Shown here: one piece after another, positions 46,995 through 55,619 of the stretch
How positions within the stretch are numbered: the first letter of the stretch is position 1
How the letters are laid out: the number at the start of each line of letters is the position of its first letter
Origin: Corallococcus interemptor
GTDB lineage: Bacteria > Myxococcota > Myxococcia > Myxococcales > Myxococcaceae
Direction: 5' to 3'
Length of the DNA stretch: 64,000 nt
NCBI RefSeq assembly: GCF_003668875.1
Contig: NZ_RAWM01000036.1
Coordinates: 1 to 64,000 of the forward strand
Position numbers and translations under genes: made by a program
The notes under the pieces: generated by a model
The model's database searches: none
The model's input: the letters and a program-made list of their open reading frames with translations, nothing else
Told to the model about the DNA's origin: nothing

Positions 46995-47117
46995 GGCCGC
47001 AGTGTCGCACGGCGAGCAACACCCGGCACCCCGGCGCCCACCCGGTCGCCTTCCGGCTTACAGGCCCCGGGGCGCGTGCTAAGCGCGCGACAGACCGTCC
47101 TGAACCGTGGAGGAACC

Positions 47118-48533
47118 TTGTCCCGATTGAAGGCCCTCGCCGCAGCGGCCCTGTTCGTGGGGCTTCCGGCGCTCGCTCAGACCCCCCAGGCGAAGCCGCT
47201 GGAGCCCGGCCGCGAAAACCTGGCCATCCCGTATGAGAAGTACACGCTGCCCAACGGCATGGAGGTCATCCTCTCCGTGGACCGCAAGCTGCCCGTGGTG
47301 GCCGTCAACGTCTGGTACCACGTGGGCGCCTACGACGAGACGCCGGGCCGCACCGGGTTCGCGCACCTCTTCGAGCACATGATGTTCCAGGGCTCCAAGC
47401 ACGTGCCGGACGACGTGCACATCGGCCTGCTGGAGCAGGCGGGCGCCACGGACCTGAACGGCACCACCAGCTTCGACCGCACCAACTACTACGAGACCGT
47501 GCCCAGCAACCTGCTGGAGACGGCGCTGTGGTTGGAGAGCGACCGCATGGGCTTCCTGCTGGACTCGCTCACGGAGAAGAAGCTCCAGACGCAGAAGGAG
47601 GTCGTGAAGAACGAGCGCCGCCAGGGCGTGGAGACGGCCCCCTACGGCGAGGCGCAGGAGAAGGCGTGGCAGGCGCTGTTCCCGCCTCCGCACCCGTACT
47701 CCGGCAACGTGATTGGCTCCATGAAGGACCTGGACGCGGCCACGGTGGATGACGTGAAGGCGTTCTTCCGCAAGTGGTACGCGCCCTCCAACGCGACGCT
47801 CGCCATCGTGGGCGACTTCGACCCCGCGAAGGCCAAGGCGCTGGTGGAGAAGTACTTCGCCACGCTGCCCTCCGGGCCCAAGCCCCAGCGTCCGGACGTG
47901 AAGCCCGTGCGGGTCACTCGCGAGACGACCATCCGCCACGACGAGAAGGTGGCCACGCTGCCGCTGCTCTCCATGTCCTGGCTCACCGCCCCGTACCTGA
48001 AGCCCGGAGACGCGACGGCGGACGTGCTGGCCACCGCGCTGGGCACGGGCCGCGCGAGCCGCCTGTACCGCCGGCTGGTGCTGGACAAGCAGCTGGCGCA
48101 GAACGTGGAGGCCGTGCAGCAGAGCCAGGGCGCGCAGTCCGTCTTCTCCATCGAGGCGGTGGCCCGGCCCGGCGTCACCACGGACCAGCTGAAGAAGGAG
48201 ATCGACGCGGTGCTGGACGAGGTCCGCAAGGACGGCGTCACGCAGGAGGAGATCGTCCGCGCGCGCACCCGCTATGACACGCGGCAGCTGGCGGGCCTGC
48301 AGGCCGTGGGCGGCTCCGGCAGCAAGTCCGACACGCTCCAGTCGTACAACCAGTTCGTGGGCGAGCCCAGCTACGTGGCGCAGGACCTGTCGCGCTACCA
48401 GGAGGTGACGCCCGAAACGGTGAAGCAGTTCGCCAACGACGTGCTGCGCCCCGACGGGCGCGTCGTGCTGCACGCCGTGCCGCCCGCCGGCAAGGCCGCG
48501 CCGTCTTCCGCTCCGGGCAAGGAGGCCCGTTAA
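47118..48533 (+). CDS. M16 zinc protease, catalytic subunit
   Basis: 471 residues starting at TTG (47118) just after GGAGGAAC, read as MSRLKALAAAALFVGLPALA, a signal peptide. The HxxEH motif is HLFEHMMF in GRTGFAHLFEHMMFQGSKHV (~82), and the further Glu is in VVKNERRQGVE (~160). YYETVPSNLLETALWLESDR is typical. It acts with the following gene, whose product lacks the zinc motif, as in split M16 pairs of Gram-negative envelopes. Confidence 0.92.
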   Translation: MSRLKALAAAALFVGLPALAQTPQAKPLEPGRENLAIPYEKYTLPNGMEVILSVDRKLPVVAVNVWYHVGAYDETPGRTGFAHLFEHMMFQGSKHVPDDVHIGLLEQAGATDLNGTTSFDRTNYYETVPSNLLETALWLESDRMGFLLDSLTEKKLQTQKEVVKNERRQGVETAPYGEAQEKAWQALFPPPHPYSGNVIGSMKDLDAATVDDVKAFFRKWYAPSNATLAIVGDFDPAKAKALVEKYFATLPSGPKPQRPDVKPVRVTRETTIRHDEKVATLPLLSMSWLTAPYLKPGDATADVLATALGTGRASRLYRRLVLDKQLAQNVEAVQQSQGAQSVFSIEAVARPGVTTDQLKKEIDAVLDEVRKDGVTQEEIVRARTRYDTRQLAGLQAVGGSGSKSDTLQSYNQFVGEPSYVAQDLSRYQEVTPETVKQFANDVLRPDGRVVLHAVPPAGKAAPSSAPGKEAR

Positions 48534-48536
48534 GTC

Positions 48537-50036
48537 ATGCACCGCCGAATCCTTACTGCCCTCCTCGCGCTGTCCGTCGCCGGCTGCGCCACCACCAGGC
48601 CCGCGGAGACGCCTCCCGCGGAGACACCGCCCGCATCCCAGCCGCAAACCCAGACACCGGCGCCGGACGCGGAGGCGTTCCGCGACCAGCAGCCCAAGCC
48701 CGGCCAGTCGCCGGAGCTGGTGCTGCCCACCTTCGAGCAGGCGAAGCTGGACAACGGCCTCACCGTCATCGTCAGCACGCGCAAGGAATTGCCCCTGGTG
48801 TTCGTGGGCATCGCCTTCGCCGCGGGCGTGGCGCAGGAGCCCGCCGCGAAGCTGGGCATCGCGGACCTGTCCTACCGCATGCTGCTGGAGGGCGCGGGCA
48901 AGCGCGACACGGTGGCGCTGGACAACGCGTTCGCGGACCTGGGCGTGTCGCCCGCGATGTCGGTGGATCCGGACGGCGCCTTCGTGGGCGCGCGCGTGCT
49001 CACCACCAACGTGGACGCGGCGATGAGCCTGCTGTCGGACGTCGTCCTGCGGCCCACCTTCGACGCGAAGGCCTTCGAGCGCCGCAAGAAGCAGCAGCTG
49101 GGTGAGCTGGTGCGCCGCATGGGCGACCCGAACTTCCTGGCGCAGCAGGCCTACTACCAGGCCGTGTTCGGCGCGGACCACCCGTACGGCCACACGTCCG
49201 GCGGCACGCCGAAGACGGTGGAGTCGCTCACGCTGGCGGACGCGAAGAACTTCTACCTGAAGAACACGGGGCCTCGCGCCGCCGCGCTCATCATGACCGG
49301 TGACGTGACGCTCCAGCAGGCCGTGGAGTGGGGGAAGAAGTACTTCGGCGGGTGGAAGGGCGGGGCCGTGGCGCCCAAGCCGCCGCCCGCGCCTCCCGCG
49401 CCGCCGCGTCAGCAGGTGCGCGTGGTGCCCAAGCCGGGCCTGGAGCAGACGGTGGTGCTGGTGGGCCGTCCCGGCCTCGCCGCGGGCCACCCGGACGAGT
49501 ACCCGCTGGAGCTGGCCACCACGGTGTTCGGCGGCTTCTTCGGCAGCCGGCTGAACATGAACATCCGCGAGGACAAGGGCTACAGCTACGGCGCCAACGC
49601 GCACCTGGGCACGCGCCTGGGCGTGGGTCCGCTCACCGCGTACGCGGCCGTGCGGCAGGACGTGACGGGCCCGGCGCTCAATGAGTTCATCAAGGAGCTG
49701 GCAGGCATCAAGTCCAACCCCATCACGGAGAAGGAGCTGGCCGCCGCGCGTGAAGGCCTCATCCGCGCGTTCCCGGGCGCCTTCGAGACGGTGGAGGGCC
49801 TGGGCGGCAGCGCCGCGCAGCTCTACTTCCACCGCCGGCCGATGGATGAGTTCAAGCGCACCGTGGAGGGGCTGGAGAACGCCAGCGCCGCGGAGGTGCA
49901 GCGCGTGGCCGAGTCCTACCTGGATCCGGCCACCATGCAGGTGGTGCTCGTGGGCGACCCGCTGGTCATCCAGGAGCAGGTGACGCCGCTCAACCTGGGC
50001 AAGCTCACGCTGGTGGAGACGCCGGCTTCCAAGTAG
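48537..50036 (+). CDS. M16 family protease-like lipoprotein, inactive partner subunit
   Basis: 499 residues, three bases after the preceding gene. MHRRILTALLALSVAGCATT has a lipobox (VAGC) followed by a Pro/Glu/Thr spacer. The M16 fold is kept (KLDNGLTVIVSTRKELPLVF; NIREDKGYSYGANAHLGTRL with the R...Y pair) but the HxxEH position reads GIADLSYRMLLEG, so no zinc can bind. It should supply the second half of the active site to the catalytic subunit. A strong terminator follows. Confidence 0.92.
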   Translation: MHRRILTALLALSVAGCATTRPAETPPAETPPASQPQTQTPAPDAEAFRDQQPKPGQSPELVLPTFEQAKLDNGLTVIVSTRKELPLVFVGIAFAAGVAQEPAAKLGIADLSYRMLLEGAGKRDTVALDNAFADLGVSPAMSVDPDGAFVGARVLTTNVDAAMSLLSDVVLRPTFDAKAFERRKKQQLGELVRRMGDPNFLAQQAYYQAVFGADHPYGHTSGGTPKTVESLTLADAKNFYLKNTGPRAAALIMTGDVTLQQAVEWGKKYFGGWKGGAVAPKPPPAPPAPPRQQVRVVPKPGLEQTVVLVGRPGLAAGHPDEYPLELATTVFGGFFGSRLNMNIREDKGYSYGANAHLGTRLGVGPLTAYAAVRQDVTGPALNEFIKELAGIKSNPITEKELAAAREGLIRAFPGAFETVEGLGGSAAQLYFHRRPMDEFKRTVEGLENASAAEVQRVAESYLDPATMQVVLVGDPLVIQEQVTPLNLGKLTLVETPASK

Positions 50037-50064
50037 CCGGGCGCTTCACTTCAAGGTGTTGAAG

Positions 50065-50103
50065 CCGGGGTCCCGACGTGGGTGTCGGGGCCCCGGTTTT
50101 TTT
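50065..50103 (+). terminator. Strong Rho-independent terminator of the M16 operon
   Basis: CCGGGGTCCCGAC (50065-50077) pairs with GTCGGGGCCCCGG (50084-50096; one bulge), followed by seven T. It also overlaps the end of the convergent small gene. Confidence 0.92.
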
Positions 50104-50384
50104 CATTCCCGGGTGGGCTCGTTCTCTTCCTGGCGGGCCTCGGCCTTGAGGCGGCCGCGCTCCTCGCGCTCCTCGTCGTCCACGTTGTCGAGCACGCTCC
50201 GCGGGTTCGCGACAGGGCCGCCGACGGGGCCGTCGCTGTCGAGGGCGAACTTCTGCTCCTCGGTGGAGTGCTTCACGTCATCACCGTAGAGGGGCTTGGT
50301 GTCGTCCGCCTCCAGGCCCCGATCCACGCGGTCCTTGGCGAAGCCAGGCTTGTGGGCGGTGTCGCTCTTCTTGCGGGTGGTCAT
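50103..50384 (-). CDS. Small hydrophilic acidic protein
   Basis: 93 residues from MTTRKKSDTAHKPGFAKDRV; the ATG follows a CCGGAGCAACCC ribosome-like stretch and was chosen over an upstream extension. The sequence is wholly polar and probably disordered (GLEADDTKPLYGDDVKHSTE; DNVDDEEREERGRLKAEARQ). Such proteins are often stress-linked, but no family is recognised. Confidence 0.65.
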   Translation of the reverse strand: MTTRKKSDTAHKPGFAKDRVDRGLEADDTKPLYGDDVKHSTEEQKFALDSDGPVGGPVANPRSVLDNVDDEEREERGRLKAEARQEENEPTRE

Positions 50385-50582
50385 GGGTTGCTCCGGAAGG
50401 TGGTGGGACAGCTCACACACGCTCAATGTCGGCAGCCGGGGGCGCATGCACCACGGTGGGTGCCATGGAGCGGGGGGCTGGTTGCCTGCCCCCTGACCTT
50501 GCCTGGTGGAAGCGGCTAGGATGGGGACTCCATGGCCGGACGCAGCGGGAACAGCCAGCGGCACGAGGGGACGACGTCCTCC

Positions 50583-50663
50583 GTGGGCGCGCGCGTCCAG
50601 ACCGCGCTGACCGAGACTCGCACTCGCACCGGCCTGACTCCTCGCGGAGCGCGGACCGCCTGA
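50583..50663 (+). CDS. Threonine-rich leader peptide of the thrA attenuator
   Basis: From GTG 50583 the 26-residue peptide reads MGARVQTALTETRTRTGLTP, then RGARTA: seven threonines, six of them within thirteen residues. GAGGGG lies about 10 nt upstream. An in-frame ATG at 50532 would give 43 residues. The stop codon is followed 42 nt later by a terminator, and the next gene makes threonine. This matches the logic of thrL in enteric bacteria, although there is no isoleucine here. Confidence 0.72.
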   Translation: MGARVQTALTETRTRTGLTPRGARTA

Positions 50664-50737
50664 CTTCCGAAGTGGACCTCCTGAAGGTCCCCCTTCCGAA
50701 CCCGGCCCCGCGCTCCTCCCGAGCGCGGGGCTTTTTC
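50602..50737 (+). promoter_or_regulatory. Candidate threonine attenuator upstream of thrA
   Basis: Segments: 1, CCGCGCT (50602-50608), inside the leader just before the Thr run; 2, GGAGCGCGG (50646-50654), near the leader stop; 3, CCCCGCGCTCC (50706-50716); 4, GAGCGCGGGG (50721-50730), followed by CTTTTT. 1:2 pair over 7 bp, 2:3 over 9 bp and 3:4 over 10 bp (terminator). Stalling at Thr codons 10-16 would mask segment 1 and leave 2 free to pair with 3, opening the gene; an unstalled ribosome reaching the stop masks 2 and allows 3:4. A possible promoter is CTGACC with TAGGAT 18 nt on (50493-50522). Confidence 0.72.
50706..50737 (+). terminator. Attenuator terminator hairpin
   Basis: CCCCGCGCTC (50706-50715) with GAGCGCGGGG (50721-50730), loop CTCCC, then CTTTTTC. 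It lies 104 bp before the thrA start codon and therefore must be bypassed for expression. Confidence 0.88.
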
Positions 50738-50840
50738 GTTTCCCCTGTCAGCTGCCACCCCCGAGGACCCGAATGACGCCGCTTCCCTCAAGTCCCCCCC
50801 ATCACCGAGCCCCCCCGCCGTTCCGCAAGGAGGCCGTGTC

Positions 50841-53297
50841 ATGCGCGTGATGAAATTCGGTGGCACCAGTGTCGGGGATGCGGAACGGATGCGCGGCGTG
50901 GTGGCGCTGGTGGAGGAGGCGCGCAAGGCCGAGCGGGTGATGGTGGTGGCCTCCGCGGCGTCGGGCATCACGAACCTCCTGGTGGAGGCGGCGAAGGTGG
51001 CGCAGGAGGGCGAGTCCGTGCAGGAGGCCTGCGCCCGGTTCGACGACACGCACTCCGCCATCGCGAAGGTGCTGAGCGCGGACCTGAAGCCCGCGCAGAC
51101 GCTGCCGCTGGCGGAGGGGCTGGTGGCGCTGGGTGCCGAGCTGCGCGGGCTGTTGCAGGGCGTGGGGCTCCTGCGCGAGTGCTCGCCGTCGGTGCTGGCG
51201 CACCTGTCCGGGTTGGGGGAGCGGGCGTCGTGCCTGCTGCTCGCGGCGCTGCTGGAGGCGCGGGGGCTTTCGCCCGTGAGCGTGGACCCGAGGCAGGCGC
51301 TGGTGTGCACGGGAGACCCGCTGCAGGCGACGCCCCGGGTGGAGGAGATCCGCGCGCGGTTCGCGCCGCTGCGCGAGGGCGGGCCGGGGTTGATGTTGAT
51401 GCCGGGCTTCTTCGGTGGGGATGCGCGCGGCAAGACGATGTCGCTGGGGCGGGGTGGGTCGGACTACTCGGCGGCGCTGGCGGCGGCGGCGCTGGATGCG
51501 CGGCTGTTGGAGATCTGGACGGACGTGGACGGCATCTTCAGCGCGGACCCCCGGCTGGTGCCGGAGGCGTTCGCGCTGGAAGAAGTCAGCTTCGAGGAGG
51601 CGATGGAGCTGGCCTACTTCGGCGCGAAGGTGCTGCATCCGAAGACGATCGCCCCCGCGAGGGAGCGGGGCATCCCGGTGCGGGTGTGCAACAGCTTCCG
51701 GCCGGAGCATCCGGGCACGCGGGTGACGGCCACGGCGCCGGCGTCGCGGCATCCGGTGCGGGGGTTGTCGTTCCTGCCGGACATCGCGCTCATCAACATC
51801 GCGGGCGCGGGGTTGAAGGGAGTGCCGGGCACGGCCGCGCGCGTCTTCGAGGCGATGGCGCGGGCGTCCATCTCCGTGGTGCTGATCACGCAGGGCTCCA
51901 GTGAGTCCTCCATCAGCTTCTGCGTGGGCGAATCCGAGGCGGCGAGGGCGGTGCTGGCGCTGGAGGATGCGTTCGAGGTGGAGCGTGAAGCGGGGAAGGT
52001 GGACCCCATCGAGCACCAGCCGGGGCTCGCGGTGTTGAGCATCGTGGGAGACGGGATGCGGCACCGGGTGGGCGTGGCGGGGACGTTCTTCAGCGCGCTG
52101 GCGGACGTGGATTGCAGCATCGCGGCCATCGCGCAGGGGTCGAGCGAGCGCAGCATCTCCGCGGTGATTGCACGCGAGGACGGCCCGCGAGCGATGGCGC
52201 ACGTGCACCGCAAGGCCTTTGGCACCACGGAGGTGGTGGAGCTGCTGGTGGCGGGCGTGGGCACGGTGGGCGGGGAGCTGCTGCGGCAGATCCATCAACA
52301 GGCGCCGAAGCTGCGGGCGCATGGGCTGGATTTGCGGGTGTGTGCCATTGCCAACAGCAGACACAGCCTGGTGGCGCCGGAGGGCGTGGCGCTGGATGGC
52401 TGGAAGGCGCGGCTGGAGGCGAGCGAGTCTGGCTTCACGCTGGACACGTTCCGGGCGTGGGCGAAGGCGAGGCGTCCGGGCCGGCCCATCTTCGTGGACT
52501 GCACGAGCAGCGAGGACGTGGCGTTGGGTTATCCGGCGCTGATGGCGTCCGGGCTGCATGTGGTGACGGCGAACAAGAAGGCCAACGCGGGGCGGCAGGA
52601 GCACTGGAGGGCGCTGCGGGAGACGGCGGTGCGTCACCAGCGCAAGTTCCTCTACGAGACGAACGTGGGGGCGGGGCTGCCGGTCATCGACACATTGAAG
52701 AACCTGCTGCGCACGGGAGACACGGTGCACCGGGTGGAGGGCATCCTGTCGGGTTCGCTGTCGTTCATCCTGGGGCTGACGGAGGCCGGTGTGCCGCTGT
52801 CGAGGGCGGTGGGCACGGCGATGGAGAAGGGCTTCACGGAGCCGGACCCGCGAGACGACCTGGAGGGCACGGACGTGGCGCGCAAGGTGCTCATCCTCGC
52901 GCGGGAGCTGGGGCGTTCGCTGGAGCTGGAGGAGGTGGCGCTGGCGTCGCTGTTGCCGGAGGAGTTCGACGCGAAGGGCCCGCTGCCGGAGTTCCTGGCA
53001 CGGCTGCCGCAGGCGGATGAGATCTTCCAGAAGCGGGTGGACGCGCACCGGAAGGAAGGCAAGGTGCTGCGCTACGTGGGCAGCGTGGGCCCGGAGGGTG
53101 TGAGCGTGGGCCTGGTGCCGGTGCCGCTGGAGCATCCGCTGGCGGCGGTGAAGGGAGGCGAGAACGCGCTGAGCTTCCTGTCGGAGCGGTACAGCCCGAC
53201 GCCGTTGGTGATTCGAGGCTACGGAGCGGGAGCCGCGGTGACTGCGGCGGGAGTGCTCGCGGATGTATTGCGATTGGTGGAGGGGCCGCTGCCCTGA
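50841..53297 (+). CDS. thrA: Bifunctional aspartokinase / homoserine dehydrogenase
   Basis: 818 residues from MRVMKFGGTSVGDAERMRGV; AAGGAGG lies 8 nt upstream. Residues 1-~295 are the aspartokinase (KFGGTSVGD; SLGRGGSDYSAALAAAALDA; WTDVDGIFSADPRLVP). Two ACT domains follow (~315-460: FLPDIALINIAGAGLKGVPG, LAVLSIVGDGMRHRVGVAGT). Homoserine dehydrogenase begins near 465 with VAGVGTVGGELLRQI and contains GVALDGWKAR, NKKANAG and ETNVGAGLPVIDTLKNLL. It commits aspartate to homoserine/threonine; the ACT domains imply feedback inhibition by threonine. Confidence 0.96.
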   Translation: MRVMKFGGTSVGDAERMRGVVALVEEARKAERVMVVASAASGITNLLVEAAKVAQEGESVQEACARFDDTHSAIAKVLSADLKPAQTLPLAEGLVALGAELRGLLQGVGLLRECSPSVLAHLSGLGERASCLLLAALLEARGLSPVSVDPRQALVCTGDPLQATPRVEEIRARFAPLREGGPGLMLMPGFFGGDARGKTMSLGRGGSDYSAALAAAALDARLLEIWTDVDGIFSADPRLVPEAFALEEVSFEEAMELAYFGAKVLHPKTIAPARERGIPVRVCNSFRPEHPGTRVTATAPASRHPVRGLSFLPDIALINIAGAGLKGVPGTAARVFEAMARASISVVLITQGSSESSISFCVGESEAARAVLALEDAFEVEREAGKVDPIEHQPGLAVLSIVGDGMRHRVGVAGTFFSALADVDCSIAAIAQGSSERSISAVIAREDGPRAMAHVHRKAFGTTEVVELLVAGVGTVGGELLRQIHQQAPKLRAHGLDLRVCAIANSRHSLVAPEGVALDGWKARLEASESGFTLDTFRAWAKARRPGRPIFVDCTSSEDVALGYPALMASGLHVVTANKKANAGRQEHWRALRETAVRHQRKFLYETNVGAGLPVIDTLKNLLRTGDTVHRVEGILSGSLSFILGLTEAGVPLSRAVGTAMEKGFTEPDPRDDLEGTDVARKVLILARELGRSLELEEVALASLLPEEFDAKGPLPEFLARLPQADEIFQKRVDAHRKEGKVLRYVGSVGPEGVSVGLVPVPLEHPLAAVKGGENALSFLSERYSPTPLVIRGYGAGAAVTAAGVLADVLRLVEGPLP

Positions 53298-53303
53298 GCG
53301 TGG

Positions 53304-53516
53304 ATGGCGGCGTGCGCGTCCAGCACGCCGCTCCAGCAGCGCTGGGATGAAGCCGAAGCGGAGTGCGGTGACGCAAGCAGCGATGCCTGTGTGACCCTGG
53401 TGTGCGGGCGGCTTCTTCTGGCTCCGCGGGGCAACTTCAGCACCATGATCATCGGCACGGACCGCTTCAAGGACGCGGTGGAGCAGGGCGGTTGGAGTTC
53501 AGTCTGTCTTTCGTGA
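53304..53516 (+). pseudogene. Collapsed sitA-sitI cassette remnant
   Basis: The 70-codon frame begins MAACASSTPLQQRWDEAEAE and continues to LVCG, the N-terminus of the SitA-like toxins at 54212 and 56320 minus the first ~11 signal-peptide codons. It then jumps to GNFSTMIIGTDRFKDAVEQG, the C-terminus of the neighbouring immunity proteins. One deletion has therefore fused toxin codon ~45 to immunity codon ~215. The homology starts directly after the thrA stop. A clear fossil of a third cassette. Confidence 0.88.
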
Positions 53517-54179
53517 GGACAGTCGCTGGGGAAAGCGCTCTTCCACGCCGGGAAGGAACAGGGGCTTCCCCGCACGCGCGGATTCCTCGGCCTGACGGAA
53601 GTGGAGATCGCCGTAGCGGTCGAGCACCGAGGGGTCGAAGGACGCAACGCCATCCCCGATGCCTTCGTTCTCAATGTCAGGCGTCAGAGACTCCCAGCTT
53701 CCCCGCGGCGCGTAGACCAGGGCGCGCACGCCTCTGTCCGCGTAGACACGGGCGCCGTGCGCGAGGAAGACGGCCCGCGCCTGAAGTTCCCCCGTGGCGC
53801 TGAGGACCGCGTTGTGGTCCCCGTACTGCCCGAAGAGGCAGTCCTCCACGAGAACGGAGCCCTCGACGAAGATCCGGGCTCCGTTGCCGAACGACAGCGT
53901 TCGGGCGTGAAGATCTCCTCGGACGATGATCAGCCCGGGAAAGTAGTCCTCGGTCCAGAGATGGAGGTGGTCCTTCGTCTTGAGCGAGCCGTTGATCTGG
54001 ATGACGTAGGGACCGTCACCCGTTTTGATGCATCCAGGGACATCCACGTCTGTGTCGATGCTCCGGATGATGCAGGGATCGAATCCCTCGAAGGCACGGA
54101 GTTCCCCTGACCATCGGGATTCGCGAAGGGAGCCGAGGGTCGTTGCGTTGCCCAGATCTTCAAGTCTGACGTTGGTCAT
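53499..54179 (-). CDS. Beta-solenoid-like protein within the toxin cassette array
   Basis: 226 residues from MTNVRLEDLGNATTLGSLRE. The central part is a series of short strands and turns (INGSLKTKDHLHLWTEDYFP; LIIVRGDLHARTLSFGNGAR; IFVEGSVLVEDCLFGQYGDH; VLSATGELQARAVFLAHGAR), the GDLxAR pattern of right-handed beta-helix or polymer-forming proteins. Divergent from the frameshifted toxin gene, 32 bp away. It could be an additional immunity or cargo protein of the array; that is inference from position. Confidence 0.65.
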   Translation of the reverse strand: MTNVRLEDLGNATTLGSLRESRWSGELRAFEGFDPCIIRSIDTDVDVPGCIKTGDGPYVIQINGSLKTKDHLHLWTEDYFPGLIIVRGDLHARTLSFGNGARIFVEGSVLVEDCLFGQYGDHNAVLSATGELQARAVFLAHGARVYADRGVRALVYAPRGSWESLTPDIENEGIGDGVASFDPSVLDRYGDLHFRQAEESARAGKPLFLPGVEERFPQRLSSRKTD

Positions 54180-54211
54180 AGGGACGCCAGATATGAGTAG
54201 ATTTTCCCGCC

Positions 54212-54855
54212 ATGCGAAAGATGCTGATGTTCCTGGCGCTGTGGATGGCAGCATGCGCATCCAGCACGCCGCTCCAGCAGCGCTGGGATGAAGCCGAAGC
54301 CGAGTGCGGAGATGCGAGCAGCGACGCCTGTGTGACCCTCGTGTGCGGGGACACGGCGTGCGGCTTCTTCCGGTGCGAGGACGTGCCCGGGGAGGTGGTG
54401 CTGGCGCGCGGACTGCCACCCCGGCCACCACCCGTGGCCGTGGCTCCCGCGCCCGGAAGCGGACCCCGGCGCAACTGGGGCGGCAGCATGGGCCTGCCGG
54501 GTGATGCGGAACCGGTGATGGTGTTCCCCTGGTATGGGAACCCCAAGCCCGTGCCGCCTCAGCGGCAGCTCCGGCGGGGAAGTTCGAGAAGCACCACATC
54601 TTCCCGCAGGCGCAGGACCTTGCTGAGTGGTTCAAGTTCAAAGGGATCGACATCCACCAGTACACAATCCCCATCCCCGTGCACGTTCACCGACGCATCC
54701 ACGGTGGTGGGTCCAGAGGTGGCTTATGGAATGAAGCGTGGCGCGAGTTCCAGAGCAAGAACGAAGGAGCCAAAGCCCCAGAGATCTTCAAGCACGCCGG
54801 GGAGCTCATCTACCGCTTCCAGCTTCTGGGTGGCCCCATCGAGAAGTACAACTGA
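54212..54855 (+). pseudogene. SitA-like lipoprotein toxin, frameshifted
   Basis: Codons 1-119 match the intact toxin at 56320 (lipobox WMAAC; CVTLVCGDTACGFFRCEDVP; a Pro-rich linker; VMVFPWYGNPKPVPPQRQ). A single base is missing between 54570 and 54571 relative to the intact copy. Downstream the original frame still encodes KFEKHHIFPQAQDLAEWFKF, HVHRRIHGGGSRGGLWNEAW and the terminal GGPIEKYN, ending at 54855. The toxin domain is thus out of frame and the gene inactive. Its immunity gene, 27 bp on, is intact. Confidence 0.87.
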
Positions 54856-54882
54856 CCCTCGCGCATGCGAGGACCGACTCCC

Positions 54883-55611
54883 GTGACCTGTTACTTCGAG
54901 CTCCGAAACGACAAGGCGGCTCAGGCGCTCTACAGCGCCGATTACAATGCCACGCACAAATGGAAGCTGCCTGGCATCAAGGACTGCCCGGGTTGCGGCG
55001 CAACCTGGGGCGGGTGGGGACACCAATACCCCGCTGTAGATCTGTCGAACCTCCCAGAACGAGGAGAGTTCGAAGAAGCGCGGCCCGAACCCTTTGACGA
55101 ACTCACCCGTCTTCGGGAACTGGTCCGTCCCCTGGTGCCTCCAGGTTCACGGCTTCCACCCGGTACTTCCTTCGGTCCATTGGTGGGTACCGCGACAGGC
55201 CGGTTCGCTCCCTTCTCAGGGCTCGAAAGCTGCTGGATCCTCGTACGTCGTGACGCCTTCGACAGCCTCCAGGCTGCGGGCGTGCGTGGGCTCCTCGGCT
55301 GCAAGACCGAGCTGCGGTTCCGTCAAAAGACGCCTCCAGAACTCCTCGAGCTCCAGATCGAACCACGCGGCCAGCTCCATCGGGACTGCTTGCCCCCCGA
55401 CATGGAACCGCCCTGCGCCACCTGCGGACGGCTGGGGGTGCGTCTTCCGGATGACCCCATCCTCGACGGGGCCTCACTCCCCACGGACACCGACCTGTTC
55501 CGCGCGGGCAACTTCAGCACGCTGCTCATCGGCACGGACCGCTTCAAGGACGCGGTGGAGCAGGGGGGTTGGACCGGCATCTCCTTCCGTGAGCTCCCGG
55601 TCCGCTCCTGA
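54883..55611 (+). CDS. SitI-like double-CxxCG immunity protein
   Basis: 242 residues from a GTG (54883), chosen because it aligns with the intact homolog at 56997; an ATG at 54865 is also in frame. Paired zinc-type motifs: CPGCGATW near residue 30 and CATCG near 180. The conserved ends are KWKLPGIKDCPGCG and LIGTDRFKDAVEQGGWTGIS. In Myxococcus, double-CxxCG proteins protect against cognate SitA lipoprotein toxins. Here immunity survives beside a dead toxin. Confidence 0.82.
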   Translation: MTCYFELRNDKAAQALYSADYNATHKWKLPGIKDCPGCGATWGGWGHQYPAVDLSNLPERGEFEEARPEPFDELTRLRELVRPLVPPGSRLPPGTSFGPLVGTATGRFAPFSGLESCWILVRRDAFDSLQAAGVRGLLGCKTELRFRQKTPPELLELQIEPRGQLHRDCLPPDMEPPCATCGRLGVRLPDDPILDGASLPTDTDLFRAGNFSTLLIGTDRFKDAVEQGGWTGISFRELPVRS

Positions 55612-55619
55612 GGATCCAG

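Noticed and set aside
47079-49832. 917-codon open frame on the minus strand
   Set aside because: Antisense to the two M16 genes; composition is that of a mirror frame.
50802-53135. 777-codon open frame on the minus strand
   Set aside because: Antisense to thrA; Arg/His/Gln-rich with no motifs.
54212-54886. The 224-codon continuous frame as a toxin with a new C-terminal domain
   Set aside because: After the missing base the frame is Ser/Arg/Thr low-complexity, whereas the original toxin frame continues intact as far as its own stop codon at 54853.
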